A stretch of 64,000 nt of DNA from Clarireedia homoeocarpa (GCA_001465935.1 LNKV01000022.1:496001-560000), one strand, 5' to 3'. Positions 44,757-57,000 are shown, counted from the first letter of the stretch. Notes: generated by a model not told the origin, from the letters alone. Translations and numbers: made by a program.

Positions 44757-46835
44757 ATGGATACAGATATACCAGAAACCATATGCGAGCACTGCAAGAA
44801 CGTCGATTTTGTTAAGATCTACGAAAACCTCCAGCATAGCTATTTCGTGCCCCCTCGAAAAGCAACCATTCTGATCGATGCCGAACAGTACCCTGTACTG
44901 CGGTCAGCTGCGACACTTAAACGAAGCGCTGAAACTTGTCGGTGCTGTGATTTCCTGTATAGAGAGCTGAGAACGGCTGTATATGTATCCTATCCAATCA
45001 ATGAGAGGAAAAACCAGCTAGAAGATCTACCCAAAAGTATGCAAAACATACCTTTAATCTTACGAGCCGTGCCAAAACAAATGCTCCTGAGAACTGATTC
45101 CGGAGACGGTCGAACCTGGAGATCTCCTATTTTTCTGAAGAGTTTGGTCTTAGGCTTCGAGGATGAGGAATTACACGTTTCTGCCGATATGCTACTCGCT
45201 ACCACCCTAGAACAATTCATGGAGCCCAATCAGGAAAATCCCTTAGTTCACTGTCGTGCTATAAGCAGGACTTTGACTACACAATCTGCAGCGGACCTAA
45301 TAAGATATTGGCATGGGCGATGCATTGCAGACCATCAATTCTGTTGTGATAACCAAGGAAGCATGGTCCCGACTAGGCTTTTGGATGTCGGAACTGCCGA
45401 ACGGCCCTATGTTCGATTGATCGAAACTTCAAGCGAACATAAAAAGTACATTGCTTTGAGCTACTGTTGGGGAAAAGTCAAACAAACTACAACAATAGGC
45501 GAAAATTTCAAGGCCTTCAAGTCTAACATTAAGGAGTCAATGTTACCGGCCACGATTAGGCATGCAATAAAGGCGACTCGTGAGCTCCAAGTACGCTACT
45601 TATGGGTTGATGCATTATGCATTATCCAGGACAGCAAGGATGATTGGATTTCTGAGAGTCTGAAAATGGCTGATGTATACGGTAGCGCCTACCTCACTAT
45701 TATTGCATCTAGAGCCCCGGGAGTACATGAAGGTTTCCTACAACCACGAACCGACACCGAGCTATCATTTGGCAGCACGAATGAGGGTGGTTCACAGCGC
45801 ACAGTGTATTTGATCTCCGATCAATGTTCTGTTAAGAAATCCTTACATGAATTTGAAAGCACGCCGGTGGGCAACCGAGCCTGGTGTTTTCAGGAGCGGC
45901 GAATCTCGGGTAGAAAAGTGCACTTTCGCGAGGACCAACTGGTCTGGGAATGTTCACAAGCCACCTTTTATGAAAACGGTTTATCTTACAACAAGGCTCC
46001 GGAATTTGTAGACCACATATATAGGACTACTGAGGGACATCACGAAATCTCTGAGGAGATGTGGACTTCCATGATTGAATCCTTTACCAGTTGTGAAATC
46101 ACCAAATCGACTGATCGGCTACCCGCACTCTCCGGCATTGCGAAATTATATGCTGCTTACGTGAAAAGGAAGGATCTTGCTTACTTAGGTCTTCTTTACA
46201 AGGAGAACAAGCCACCTAGGTATTTCGCAGGCAATTGGGAAACGCATATGCCGCACACTTTACTTTGGAGGGTTATAGATAACTCGGCTCCGCGGCAATC
46301 ATCTGAGTATGTGGCCCCTTCTTGGTCGTGGGCATCGGCTCCAGGACCTGTTAAGTTCATGACTTCGGGAGCGTCACCTCTTGGTGATATTTACGTAGAT
46401 CCGCAATACTATGTGGATTGTGCTGGTAAAGATGCATTTGGGCAGGTGAGGGGCGGCTGGGTGAGCATGGATGTGGTGTTATTAGAGGGACGATGTGTCC
46501 CGAGCCAGAGCCTCGAGGACACTTATGACTTCACTACACCGAGATTGCGGACAAAGGTCGAGAACTATATAAGGATGCGGGGCATTCCATGTGGTGTATA
46601 TCTCGATTATCATGAGGATGTTTCAGAAACTTTGTATGCTGCATTTATGTACAGCGACCACCGAATCAAGCATGAAGAACCAACATGGAGTGGGATTTTG
46701 CTGCGTAAACTGCGAGCTGGAAATGCTGAGTTTGAACGCGTTGGATGTTTTACATCTTGTACAATTGAGCTGGAGAAAAAGACAGCTGATTACTCGGAGA
46801 TTTTGGAGTTTGTTCGGCGAATTAAAATTTTATGA
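44757..46835 (+). CDS. HET-domain protein (heterokaryon incompatibility family)
   Basis: Intronless frame of 692 residues. The HET domain (PF06985 type) begins at about residue 231 with YIALSYCWGK and continues with ATIRHAIKATREL, YLWVDALCIIQDSKDDW, the MADVYGSAYLTIIA block and NRAWCFQERRIS. HET proteins trigger cell death when genetically different hyphae fuse and more generally act in fungal innate immunity; the domain is TIR-like in fold. The N-terminal about 200 residues carry cysteine pairs (CEHC, CRCC) that recall the zinc-like N-terminus of many HET proteins. Near the end PSWSWAS is the usual HET-family tail motif. No partner gene of a known incompatibility pair is adjacent. Confidence 0.93.
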   Translation: MDTDIPETICEHCKNVDFVKIYENLQHSYFVPPRKATILIDAEQYPVLRSAATLKRSAETCRCCDFLYRELRTAVYVSYPINERKNQLEDLPKSMQNIPLILRAVPKQMLLRTDSGDGRTWRSPIFLKSLVLGFEDEELHVSADMLLATTLEQFMEPNQENPLVHCRAISRTLTTQSAADLIRYWHGRCIADHQFCCDNQGSMVPTRLLDVGTAERPYVRLIETSSEHKKYIALSYCWGKVKQTTTIGENFKAFKSNIKESMLPATIRHAIKATRELQVRYLWVDALCIIQDSKDDWISESLKMADVYGSAYLTIIASRAPGVHEGFLQPRTDTELSFGSTNEGGSQRTVYLISDQCSVKKSLHEFESTPVGNRAWCFQERRISGRKVHFREDQLVWECSQATFYENGLSYNKAPEFVDHIYRTTEGHHEISEEMWTSMIESFTSCEITKSTDRLPALSGIAKLYAAYVKRKDLAYLGLLYKENKPPRYFAGNWETHMPHTLLWRVIDNSAPRQSSEYVAPSWSWASAPGPVKFMTSGASPLGDIYVDPQYYVDCAGKDAFGQVRGGWVSMDVVLLEGRCVPSQSLEDTYDFTTPRLRTKVENYIRMRGIPCGVYLDYHEDVSETLYAAFMYSDHRIKHEEPTWSGILLRKLRAGNAEFERVGCFTSCTIELEKKTADYSEILEFVRRIKIL

Positions 46836-46969
46836 GTTTAAGCAAATATATCCAGCTCCCTTGGCAGCTTTGCAGCGGGCTGTGTGTATATGCACTAGCA
46901 GCAGGTGCGCTCTATCTCATCGACCAAATTCGGTTCTCTATTACTCACCAAGATTATTGTCTCGCATGA

Positions 46970-47482
46970 GTCAGTGATGTCATTGATATTTGCGATGCTC
47001 TCGAAGACCGCAATAACTTTCGTATCGAAGACAATCAGATCCATCTGTGCAAGATCCATTTCGCCAATGGCTTGAATTGGGACTCGAATAATGCTCCTTC
47101 CAACAACTCTCCTTCGAACTCTGATCGCCAATCCTTCGACTCTACTACTGCTGCTGATATCGAAAAGCACTGGAGCGAGACGCTGCTCAAGAAACTAAAG
47201 CTTGACCCAAAGCTTCTTTCAGGTGCTTTGAAAGAGGTCCACGGTGCCCAATACCTTATGAATTATTTCGACAAGCTCATCCGCAGATGTGAAGAAGTCG
47301 AGAGACAGGCCTCTAAAATAGATCACAGAAGGCGTTTATGAAGTACGCAATGATGTTTCGTCGCATATGAAGCGCACTATCTATGACACTGCTCCGAGTG
47401 ATGACTTGCGTCGGTCGGAAGTACGTACTGCGACAAGTGTCATGATGGAAGAATTAAGAGGCCACTTGGAAGCAAGACCTAG
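46970..47482 (+). pseudogene. Coding fragment interrupted by an LTR
   Basis: A coding-like segment starts near 46970 with VSDVIDICDALEDRNNF and continues through an Asn/Ser linker to a helical, charged part (DIEKHWSETLLKKLKLDP). It stops near 47341, but a shifted frame goes on with YEVRNDVSSHMKRTIYD and MMEELRGHLEARPS until it runs directly into the LTR end at 47483. No start is found. I do not recognise the family. A gene broken by the insertion, followed by decay, is the simplest reading. Confidence 0.45.
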
Positions 47483-47854
47483 TGTTAAGATTTAGAGCTT
47501 TTTGAAATGAGATTGCATTGAAATTGACTGATTGATCTATCTGAAGAGCTAACTACATGGCTGCTTGAAGGAGGTTTATATCCTCAAGATGTGGCAAATT
47601 ATCGACCCTAGCATGTTCCGTAGTATGAGAATCGAAGAGTAATGGAAATTTGGCATTTGCCTGATTTGGGAATGCCCTCATTGGCATTTCCCCGATTTGG
47701 GCAAGCCCTCAATGAATATGGATTTGGCATAACTTTGGCATAACCTTGGGTTTCTCATAAGTGTGGATCTGGCAGATCTCTGGCAGAATCCTGGATTCGC
47801 ATGAGTGTGGATCTTGTGGATCTTGTGGATCTGTAGATCTCACAGAATCTAATA
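47483..47854 (-). mobile_element. Solo LTR (probably Copia-type)
   Basis: On the minus strand this about 370-bp segment runs from TATTAGATTCTGTGAG to GCTCTAAATCTTAACA, near-complementary ends of the TGTTA..TAACA type. Inside are GATCT/GATCC-rich short repeats, a TATA-like GAGGATATAAACCTCC and a stretch shared with the relic at 37065-37183. No gag, protease, integrase or reverse transcriptase sequence borders it, so it is a solo LTR. A clear 5-bp target duplication could not be seen. Copia-type assignment is inference. Confidence 0.65.
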
Positions 47855-48059
47855 CTCCTTACTAAGTATATATCCTTAATAATCCATATTTATCACTATA
47901 GTAGGGCGTATGCAAAATACTGAAAATACTAAGTCCTACACTGGTTCCCTCTTCCCCTCTCTATCTCTTATACACACACTCCCTTCACATCTTCTTCAAC
48001 CCTTTAACATACACCCTCTTCCTTCCCACAATCGCCTCTTCCCTGTATCCTCCTAACAA

Positions 48060-48290
48060 ATAACCGCAGTAAACAACCTCGGTCCCCAAACCAACTTCCC
48101 CATCCCCCAAGGGATTCTCAACCACAACGGTCTCAACACCATCGCCCTGACCCTTTGGTCACTAGACCCCTCCGGCGCCCGTCTCAGCGGTGGTTTGAGT
48201 TACGTCATAACGCTACGATAAAATCTGGTTACCAATTTCCATCAGGCGTAGTTGCTACGCCGCTATGGAGGGAAAGGATGGGAGCATATT
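48060..48290 (+). pseudogene. C-terminal relic of a GH35 beta-galactosidase
   Basis: The plus strand reads VNNLGPQTNFPIPQGILN and IALTLWSLDPSGARLS, the strongly conserved C-terminal jelly-roll motif of fungal GH35 beta-galactosidases (NNxGPQTxFPxPxGILNxxG). After a one-base frame shift near 48200 follow NATIKSGYQ and PLWRERMGAY, the normal extreme C-terminus of that family. Nothing upstream of 48060 belongs to the enzyme. It is therefore a short relic of a deleted gene. Confidence 0.75.
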
Positions 48291-48634
48291 GGTTCCCGGT
48301 TGATTCTAATACCGATCAAAAGAAAAGCTCAAACGAATGGCCAAGAAATCGAATGAACGGGCTCTCAGTACCGAATACCTACAAAATCTAAACGGACTAT
48401 AAAAGAATGATCGTGGGGTGTAGCGGAGATGATGACTAGACCTCATGCATATAAAAAACCACCAACCACAAATAAATGGGATGGGTGGACAGATATCATC
48501 GGACAAGGACCACATACATTAAAAAGTCATTAAAATCTCACGCTTGTAAACAGATAGGCAATACACTATGAAAGTTTCCTGCCATATCCTGCAGCCATCT
48601 TAGTAAACTCAGATACTACCTAATACCAGAATGC
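48291..48634. other. Intergenic, no gene seen
   Basis: Short stretch between the GH35 relic and the 3' end of the monooxygenase gene. Nothing supported. Confidence 0.35.
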
Positions 48635-50436
48635 CTAAGCAGTCTGAGTCTGCCCCTTCCCAGTAATCCATCCTTGATAATCATTCTCACAGCTCCTCGC
48701 CAACGTCGCCGTATATTCCGGCATACCTCCAACCCTAAACTTTAAGTTAGCATCAACGATTCCTGCGACAATATCACAAAAGAAAAAGAATACCATACCA
48801 ACTCAAAGGCTCCACCTTTCTCCCGGGGATATTTGCACCTTGATACCAACTCTTCGCCAACGGAAACAATGATTCGTCCCACTTTTCCTTCAGTCTCCGC
48901 GTCCACTCCTCCTCGACCTCACTCTTCGCCTCAAAATACTCGATGCCCTGCTCTCTCAACCCTTTCAGCGTGCGCTCGATCCACTCAGCCTGGAACTGCG
49001 CGCAGCTAGGTCCATTGGCAAACGCCGTCGGCGCTTGCGGTCCGTACAGGAAAAACATATTCGGGTACCCATGCAGAGCGATACCCATGCCAGTTTTAGT
49101 GCCATCTTTCCATTTCTCGCCGATGGTGCGGCCGTCAGTGCCACGGATGTTGAGTTGGGCGAGGGGGCCGGTCATGGAATCGAATCCGGTGGCTAGAATT
49201 AGCACGTCGAAATCGATGGTCTTGTCTTTAGTGCGTATGCCAGTTTCAGTAACTTCGAGGATGGGATTTGCGTTGACGTCGATAATGTCGATATGAGGAA
49301 GGGAAAAGACTTCGTAGATGTTTTGCTCAAGGCAGGGCCGCTTGGTTCCCCATGGGTGAGGGGGGTTTTCGGGTGCGAGGAGGGCAGCCTTTTTTGGGTC
49401 GGGGACACGTTTGAGCACGGATTGACGCCAGAATTTGTAGGCTTCATCGTTGGCCTTTTGGTCGAAGAGCATGTCTTTGTAAGTGCCGAGCCAGTAATGG
49501 AAACCCCCTTGTTCGATCAAGAGTTCGTGGAAGAACTTTTCGCGTTCCTCGGGTGTGTCGTCGAAGGTTTTTTTGTCACTGAAGTCATAGGGAAAGGCGG
49601 AGAAAGTCTTGCGAGTTTCGGCGAAGACTTTCTCGTAATCACCGTTCTTCTTCTTTTCGGCCTCTTCGGCTTCGTTGAGGGGTCGTTGGTTCATGGGGAG
49701 ACAGTAATTAGGTGTACGTTGGAAGACGGTAAGATGGTCGACGACAGGCCCAATGGTCTGGATGACTTGAATGCCACTTGCACCAGTACCAATCTGTGCT
49801 ACTCGTTTATTCTTCAAATTGACGCCGTGCTGGGGCCACACGGCAGTATGGTAAATATCACCCTTGAAGTTGCTGAGTCCGCTGACTGGAGGTGTATATC
49901 GACGGGCTGCGAAGCCAATACAGGGGATGAACCAGCGACAGTATATCTCTGAACCATCAGAACATTCAACGAGCCATTGGTTTCGACTTTTGTCAAAAAC
50001 GGCTCCATCCACATTCTTATCAAACTCCATATCTTTGAGAACGTCCAATTTCTTTTCGATATGTTCGAAGTATCGACGGAGTTCTTTGCGTCCTGGATAT
50101 TTCTCCTTGAACGTGAAATCTTCCCATAACTCTTTATCGAATAACTGGTAAATAGGACTTTCAGAATCCACTCGAGCGCCAGGCTGTGGATGTTAAGTCA
50201 GTAGCCGTGATGGAAATAGATTGAAAAGCATACATAACAGTTCCAATACCAAATGCCAGCACTCTTCGAACCCTTTTCATACACTTTACATTTCAATCCT
50301 AGCTTCCGAAGTCTAGCTGAGGTTAGCATGTACAGTATTGTTGCCAGCATCGAACTCACTTATTCAGCACAGTAAAAGCGCTAAACCCAGCTCCCACCAG
50401 CAACGCATCAACCTCCTCTGTTTGTACTGAACCCAT
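48635..50436 (-). CDS. Baeyer-Villiger-type flavin monooxygenase
   Basis: Uses FAD and NADPH with oxygen to turn ketones into esters or lactones. Four exons fit in frame: 50436-50360, 50312-50234, 50183-48799 and 48734-48635, giving 546 residues. The FAD-binding motif is VGAGFSA (about 14-20). GIWYWNCYPGARVDSESP follows and is rebuilt across the second intron. The Baeyer-Villiger fingerprint FxGxxxHxxxWP is present as FKGDIYHTAVWP (158-169). The NADPH motif is IGTGASG (about 183-189). ATGFD and the C-terminal EPLSWVGGMPEY, the latter restored by the last intron, complete the match. It most resembles cyclopentanone/cyclohexanone monooxygenases. The substrate is unknown, and no polyketide or terpene gene is adjacent. 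Confidence 0.93.
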
Positions 50437-53013
50437 GTTGAGATAGATACCACTGTAAGTCTAATTCTCTGTGAAGATGAAGAAAGATACAGGTGGAGAT
50501 CTGGCAAGAAAATCATATACAGAGCTTGTTGTTCAAAGTATGACAGGTGGGTGATACCCAACACTTAAGTAACTCGAAAATGCAAGCTGACATACTCGCC
50601 CCTCCTCGGTAGATCAGCTTGCATGAATATCGAGTGTAGATCATGAGATCAAGAGATGTAAGCATTATGACAATTTCGTAATCCCTCTCTGCCCATACTA
50701 GTTCCAGCGGACAGATGGGAAACCAATGCTAGTCTAGCTAGTAAAGTGTACAGACGAAAATTGGATCACCTTACTGTCAAGCTTAAACAGTTACAGTTGC
50801 ACGTCCTCGATTATTTGTGCAAAAGCCGTGACTTGGAACTGTCGGCATAGATTTAGCGGCGGCGCAAGTGGAGATTAAGGTGGGGCAGGGGGAGGGGAAA
50901 GGGGAAGGCTCGGAATCCGGTGCGGGGTAACGCAGGTCATGTTTCGGAAACAACCGCTGCCGCATCATGGAGTCTTCTATACTTTGATCTTAATCCTCGA
51001 ATCGACCAATGAAAGATCTTTCTTTTGAACTTTCACGCCCGTAGCTTGCTTAATACGTTGATAGTTACGAGGGGAAGTAGACAGTTAATTCCGCATTGCG
51101 ATCAGACTTGCGATAGTCCAATGACAGTGGGAAGTTTCATATGTATAGTAGTGCGAGGAAGGTTTGCCGATTACTTAGCTCTAATTTGGTGCATATGAGT
51201 ATTGTGATGTGTGTTTCGGTTGAGAATAAGACGAGCAAGTGCGGGAGGCTGACTTGGTTGATACATTTGATACATCTCGTCGGATTTCCCCATCATGTGG
51301 CTTACTCTTTCTCTCTTCATCTCAATGGCCAGTGAGGGCTAGATTGAACCGGCGGAAAGGAAGGTGCACCACCTGGGGTTCATCAAAGACTTGCAATTAC
51401 AGGAAGGATATTGACCAAACGATAGTGTTATAATCTTGGCATCTCTTTCAAGGTTTCTCCAACTACCAACGTACCGAAAAGCAGTCGTGCTGCAGCTTGG
51501 TATGCAAAACAGAGAATAATACTACCACTATTTAGTTGGACTTTTATCTGCCTACTATTTTATATCAAGGAAGCCCATTGACAGGTTAACCCACCTAGAT
51601 GCCTAACGGTGAAGGCAGAAGAATTAATAGGGGTCCTGATATTTCCTTCGGTGAAAGGAGATATACGAAAGACACATCTTTCTAAAAGCGTCGTTACCAA
51701 CAATGAGCACCTTCCAGCCGAACCGTGTAAAGCAGCAGGACAAAGGGCCGACGCGCGTGGTACGCTATGTCAGTGCCTGATGTATGTGATGGATATAAGA
51801 GAAGTCCGCATCGGTGAAGGGGACATAGATACATCCATCTTTCATCGTTATATCGTTGTCGTCCGGCCATTCAGGCACCAATGGTGTGTATTGATTGTCG
51901 CTCATGCTGCCTACAAAGCGGTGGTCATCCTGACTAATTCAAGCCTAAACAATCAATGCCCATCACCCCAGCAGATAACTCGTCGATGCACACCATGGCC
52001 CACCCCACTAAAGGCAGATGCATGCGTCAACATCGTGCATCGAAACAGGCATCAGTAATAATACGTACCCTAGCTTCCTGCACTATGGCTGGACGATCTA
52101 GGTGGCAGAAGTTTCTACCTGCTCGTCTGCCTACACCCGCTTCACATGACTTGCTACCAGCGGGTGCGAGTACTGAGTACTACCGCGTACCTCATAAACG
52201 CTTTCGCGCCATAGAAGCAGAAGAAGGCATCGAGCCGCCATAGTTGTAGGCTGGTGAACAAGCCACCCACTTGTTTGGCCACGCTCCCGTGCTTTGTAAG
52301 TTGTTGTCGTCAACAAGACGTAAAGTTACGCGTCATTTGATACAGCTTATGCAGAATATCAATACTTCATGCTGAAGCCTGAAAAGAGGCAGTAGAGTTC
52401 TTCACCACCCTCACGGAAATAGCACCGGAGTGGTCCGCAAATAGCCGCTTCCGATAAGCTTAAGCTCACCCGTAGCCCGTAGCCCGTTTCCGGTACCGGC
52501 AAGACAGGCGCCGACACTTGTACAACATGTTGCAATTCACGAATGAAAAGCCAACGATAGCAGATTGAGGCTGAGTCGCAGCAGCAAAAACAAATCAAAA
52601 CATGAGGATATATTTAATCCTTACCTACGGATCCCAATTGGGCTGACCGGACAATCACGTGTATATTTGCCAAGAAAATCCCATGCAAATGCGTCAATGT
52701 GCGGCAAGCTTGGAAATATATACAACCACATCGCGCCCTCTCGTCTCTTTTCTTTCCTTTCCTTTCCTCACCACACCATACTGGGTCGACCACCAACCAC
52801 CAAGAGTCTCATTACTGTCATAGTTACATTTTGAGATTTCTTCCGAGACCCAAGTCAATCTTTCATTTTGTGTGTCAATTCTTCCTCCCACTTCCCTCCC
52901 TCTCTCTCCCTCTTCCTCCCTCACACTCATTTCGTCACTCGTTCAATTTCACCCCCGCCATATCCTTAAAACCAAACGCCCTCGATTCCTCACTCGAACC
53001 AACCACCACCACA
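50437..53013. other. Intergenic, 2.6 kb without a supported gene
   Basis: Between the divergent monooxygenase and BTB genes. Open frames up to about 150 codons (around 51609-52058) lack domains and splice logic. The last 300 bp are rich in CT tracts (about 52740-52930), probably promoter and leader of the BTB gene. Confidence 0.4.
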
Positions 53014-54045
53014 ATGTTCAAGCGTTCATTCCGATCAAATGATCGCGTTGAGAAGAACATTAAAGTGAAGAAATCGCATAAGGATACTTCGAAGTTGTCG
53101 AAATTGCAGAAGTCGTTCGAGCAAGGTTCTCCTGTTGCGAGGTAAGGCTGAGCGGGTGCCTAGATCTCGAATAAATTTGGATGATATACTGATTCTCGTC
53201 TGCGACAGTTCCTTGACCTCACCAATTGTTACATTCACAGTTGGAAATGAAGGACGACTTTTTGCGGCGCACGAAGATGTCCTCACTTTATCGCCGTACT
53301 TTGCGACGGTATTGAAAGGTCAACTTTTGGATGCGCAGAGTAAAAGGATCTCTCTACCTGACGAAGAACCCGAAATCTTCTCGTGTGTTCTCGAATATCT
53401 TTACGTATGTCGGCTTTTCCTCACATTTACATCATTTTTCTTACTAATTCTCCACTAGAAGGGCGACTATTACCCCCGTTTGATTCACAACAAACGCCGA
53501 AACTCTTGGGAACTCGAGGATGCAGCCGAACAATCCCCCAACCCAGAAAACCCTGGTGGTCGCGGATCTGTAGAGGCGACAAGTTACATATCTAGCGTGG
53601 GACAATATGTATTAAAAGATACTGTCATATACTGTGCTGCGGAGAAATACGGTCTTGAGGAACTTAAACGACTGTCTCTTCGGAAACAAGGTCTACAGAG
53701 TGGAATCGAGGTTGCTACAATTCTACGCAGTGCTCGGTATGCTTATGACAACACGCCCGATACAGACTCTCGGCTTCGCGCTCATTATCTTGCTTTGATT
53801 ATTAGATGTCGCAAGACATTTAAGAGGAGCGGAACCATGCAGACAGAAATGGAGAGTGGTGGTAAACTTTTCTTTGACCTTTTTGTGGCTCTATGCAACC
53901 ATGTGGATGACATTGTGGATTATGGGTTAGCCCCTATTTCCTTGTCCATCAACTACTGACACTATCTTTACCTCTCTACTATACTCTTACTCAACATGAT
54001 GCTAACTATAACAATAGAAATTCCAAGTCCCCAAAGACTATCTAA
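53014..54045 (+). CDS. BTB/POZ domain protein
   Basis: Four exons join in frame: 53014-53141, 53209-53404, 53459-53925 and 54018-54045, giving 272 residues. The N-terminus is basic (MFKRSFRSNDRVEKNIKVKK), NLS-like. The BTB fold spans about 44-125: SPIVTFTVGNEGRLFAAHED, VLTLSPYFATVLKG, ISLPDEEPEIFSCVLEYLY and, after the intron, KGDYYPR. BTB proteins dimerise and can serve as Cullin-3 adaptors; fungal single-BTB proteins are mostly uncharacterised. A helical region (AAEKYGLEELKRLSLRK) follows. The last exon is tiny and gives the end GNSKSPKTI. If the last intron is not removed, the frame ends a few codons later at 53957-53959. Confidence 0.85.
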
Positions 54046-57000
54046 AAGGTTGCTCGATCCCCCACAACTAGGTATCGTATTTCAGCACGGCGTTGCTTTT
54101 TTGATTTGCTTTGAAGGATGAAATTTTCGCCATCTCCAACTACCCATCAAAACTGGAAACTCAAGAAACTATTTGCGGAGATTTTGCGATGCTTGCATAC
54201 CGATATTACCTCCTCTTCGATGCTTTCATTAGTATCGAAATTGGCACTGCACCTAATTTTGATGATACTCACGAGATTTCAGATTTCCGTCCTCCCCTTG
54301 CTTTTTTCTCCTTTTTCTGCTCCTGTCATTCTTACTAGCGGAAGGAAAATCCTTGCTTTTTCTTGTCTTGTATTGTTTTGTTGTACTATTTTCTTCAAAG
54401 GAAGCCTCCTCCCCAGATTGTCTACTCACTTCTTCTCATTTGTTTGAGAGTTTGGCTATCTATTTGGTGTTGATCGGCGAAATTTGGGTTCATGGAATGG
54501 ATAACAGACACACACACAGGGAGGAATACCACTGGTTGGACGACCTACCTCTTCGTACCACTACTTTTCTTCACGCCATTTTCTGTCGGGATGCATGGGG
54601 ATGCTGTAGCTTTAGTCTTTTTTGTGACTTTTCATGATCTTGATGATTATGGATGTTACAAGTGTGGTGGGTTAGGTGGATTATTGAATCCCTAGTGGAT
54701 CTGATGTATCTTACCTTCTCACCTAGGTCTAGGCCCTCGTTGAGGCAAAATATTGAGAGATTCGGCCACCTCAAATATGGGTTTTATATGCTTGATGTGA
54801 TTTGATGTATAATCTGTACACATTGTAACAGTAAAGTGTATGTTCTGAAACGCAGTTGTGTTTTTGCTTTCAATAAAATTACAAATAGATTCGATTCTCC
54901 ATTCCCGAGTGCCGACGCTGGTTGACGACTCATTGTGGTTTCCTTCCTGGTGATTAATCATCGAGTAAGTACCTTACTTCTCTTATATGCTGCTACCTTA
55001 TAAACTAAACCAACCCTCTTTCCAACCGCTTGCAAAACCTTCTAGTTAATACTCGCTTCTTTTAGTTCGTTCATCCTGGGAGTGAATTTGCATCGAGGGC
55101 CTCTTTCTTGCTTACTAACCTCCCCCCCCCCTTCCGGCCTTCACACCGGGATCGCCATTTCCTTTTTCCAGTTTTATGTTTCACTGCTGAAAACCCATAT
55201 CAATTTATCTCATCCACTTGCCCGTTATATGTATAAGTATCATCACGTGGGGAAACATAAATTCATACCTCAAGATAGAGTAGATCTTTACGATGTGCTA
55301 GCATCTAGCTCTGGATTGTAACCTTCCCATCATCGAGTTTTTTTATCTTCGCATTATCTGAAGCCAATATCTCCGTGGATATTAATATTATAACTTGGGC
55401 AAGTTATCTATAGCTTGCGTATACGAAGCTCATGCAATCTATAAGGTACTTACTTATGATCATATCATACAGAATTGGCAATGCCAGTATACTTACTCCC
55501 TATTGGCAATTCATGATCTGTGAGGTGCATCACAATCTACTAGAGTACTTATTGCGTGATGATATAATATTTTATTCGAAAGTTATACTGGCCTTCATGA
55601 AGGAGCTCTAGGATGCAACTGTCTGAATAGCAGCGGTGAGCAGTCCTACTGCTTCCCTCGTCGCATTCGAATCACATGATCCGGATCTATAGAACCCTAT
55701 ATGATGTTTTTCATTTTTATTTTTTTTATAACTTGCTGATTGAGGGGACCTGGGGAAACTCTCGGCCCGGGAAGGTGCTGTAGAATAGATAGATAGGTAG
55801 CTAGCTAATCTTCTTCTCATACTCACAAAGTGAAGTATTTCCTGTATTTACAGGAGTCAACCATAATGCATTCCAATTTGATTCAAAAGAAGAAGAAAAG
55901 AATTCAAAAAGAAAGAAAGACAAACCTGAACTTACTTGAGTTATCGAATTGAGACTGCTCGAATAACACCTGAAACTGCTTAATCGACAAGAACCCGAGA
56001 ATACAATGAGAAAGGAAGTCGTCCTAAGACGAGAATATATATGTATAATGCTTAGTAGCGAAGCGTGTTCCCGTCCGTCTCATTTGCTTTATTATATATA
56101 GTGAACGGAATCCCAAATCATCTGTGCTGGCTGCTCGCATATGCAAGCAATTCCCGAGACGCCTTGACACCCGCATTGCAATCTTCTGATCTGCTCGATC
56201 GAGATCTCCGATGGGCTACATATAGCTAGATTTTATATTCGTCGAGGTAATGCGACTAATAGAGGTGTAAATTTGTTTGGCATCGGGTTGGGTTAGGTTA
56301 GAGATAAGATGATTTTTCTACTCCTCTAAGGGGTTCACTAATTTTCAAATCGCTGCTACTTACTTACTGCTAGATCGAATATCTATATCTTCTCTGCTTG
56401 AGAAGAAAGAAATGTACATGACATGGCTATTGTCGTTAAAGAGTCTAAAAGCCATGTCGATATATTCAGGGGGCTTTAAATATCTGCAATCCAGTATGTT
56501 AGAATAGTCTGTAGGAATAGATAGAGTAGATCTAGATAGACTATCTGACGTTAATCCAAAAGCTAAAGAGTAAAGTGTTCAGAGCGACCCAGCTAGCTAG
56601 CTCCCCTGTCCAATACACGCATCTCATCTCTTCTACGTTGTTCCAAAATCTCAAGATGTTGTTGCCTTGCTGATTCTTTATACCTCGGTAGCAGTGAGAA
56701 ACTGATCGAATCGCTACTTTCGGCGCCGTGTACTGATTGATAGGCTCGCAATACATACACGTGCAGATCTGAGAAATGTATCCTCACTCACTCACTCCAT
56801 CTGTTTGATTGATTCGAGGCGCAAGATGTTGCCAATACATCCATCCTTTAGTGCTCAGCGTCGTTCATGAAGCTCTTCTCTGGCAGTTTGACTTTTGGCG
56901 TTAAGCAGTGTGTTTGTTGTCTATGTTCTCCTGATTCTGACGCTGTTCTGTTCTTCTTGATAGCCTTGCCAGTTTCGTCACCCTCGTCGTCACGGAAGAT

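Noticed and set aside
47072..47341. Ser/Asn-rich coding fragment considered as retrotransposon gag
   Set aside because: No zinc knuckle, no following polymerase frame, and it lies on the strand opposite to the LTR; kept only as an unidentified interrupted ORF.
48635..50436. Baeyer-Villiger monooxygenase considered as part of a metabolite cluster with tyrosinase
   Set aside because: They are separated by a tRNA, a HET gene, an LTR and a GH35 relic, and no core synthase is present.
51609..52058. 149-codon plus-strand frame between the monooxygenase and BTB genes
   Set aside because: No domain and no sensible start context; probably chance.
54111..54640. Overlapping plus-strand frames after the BTB gene
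   Set aside because: Pyrimidine-rich 3' region gives Phe/Ser/Leu-rich translations; no conserved feature.
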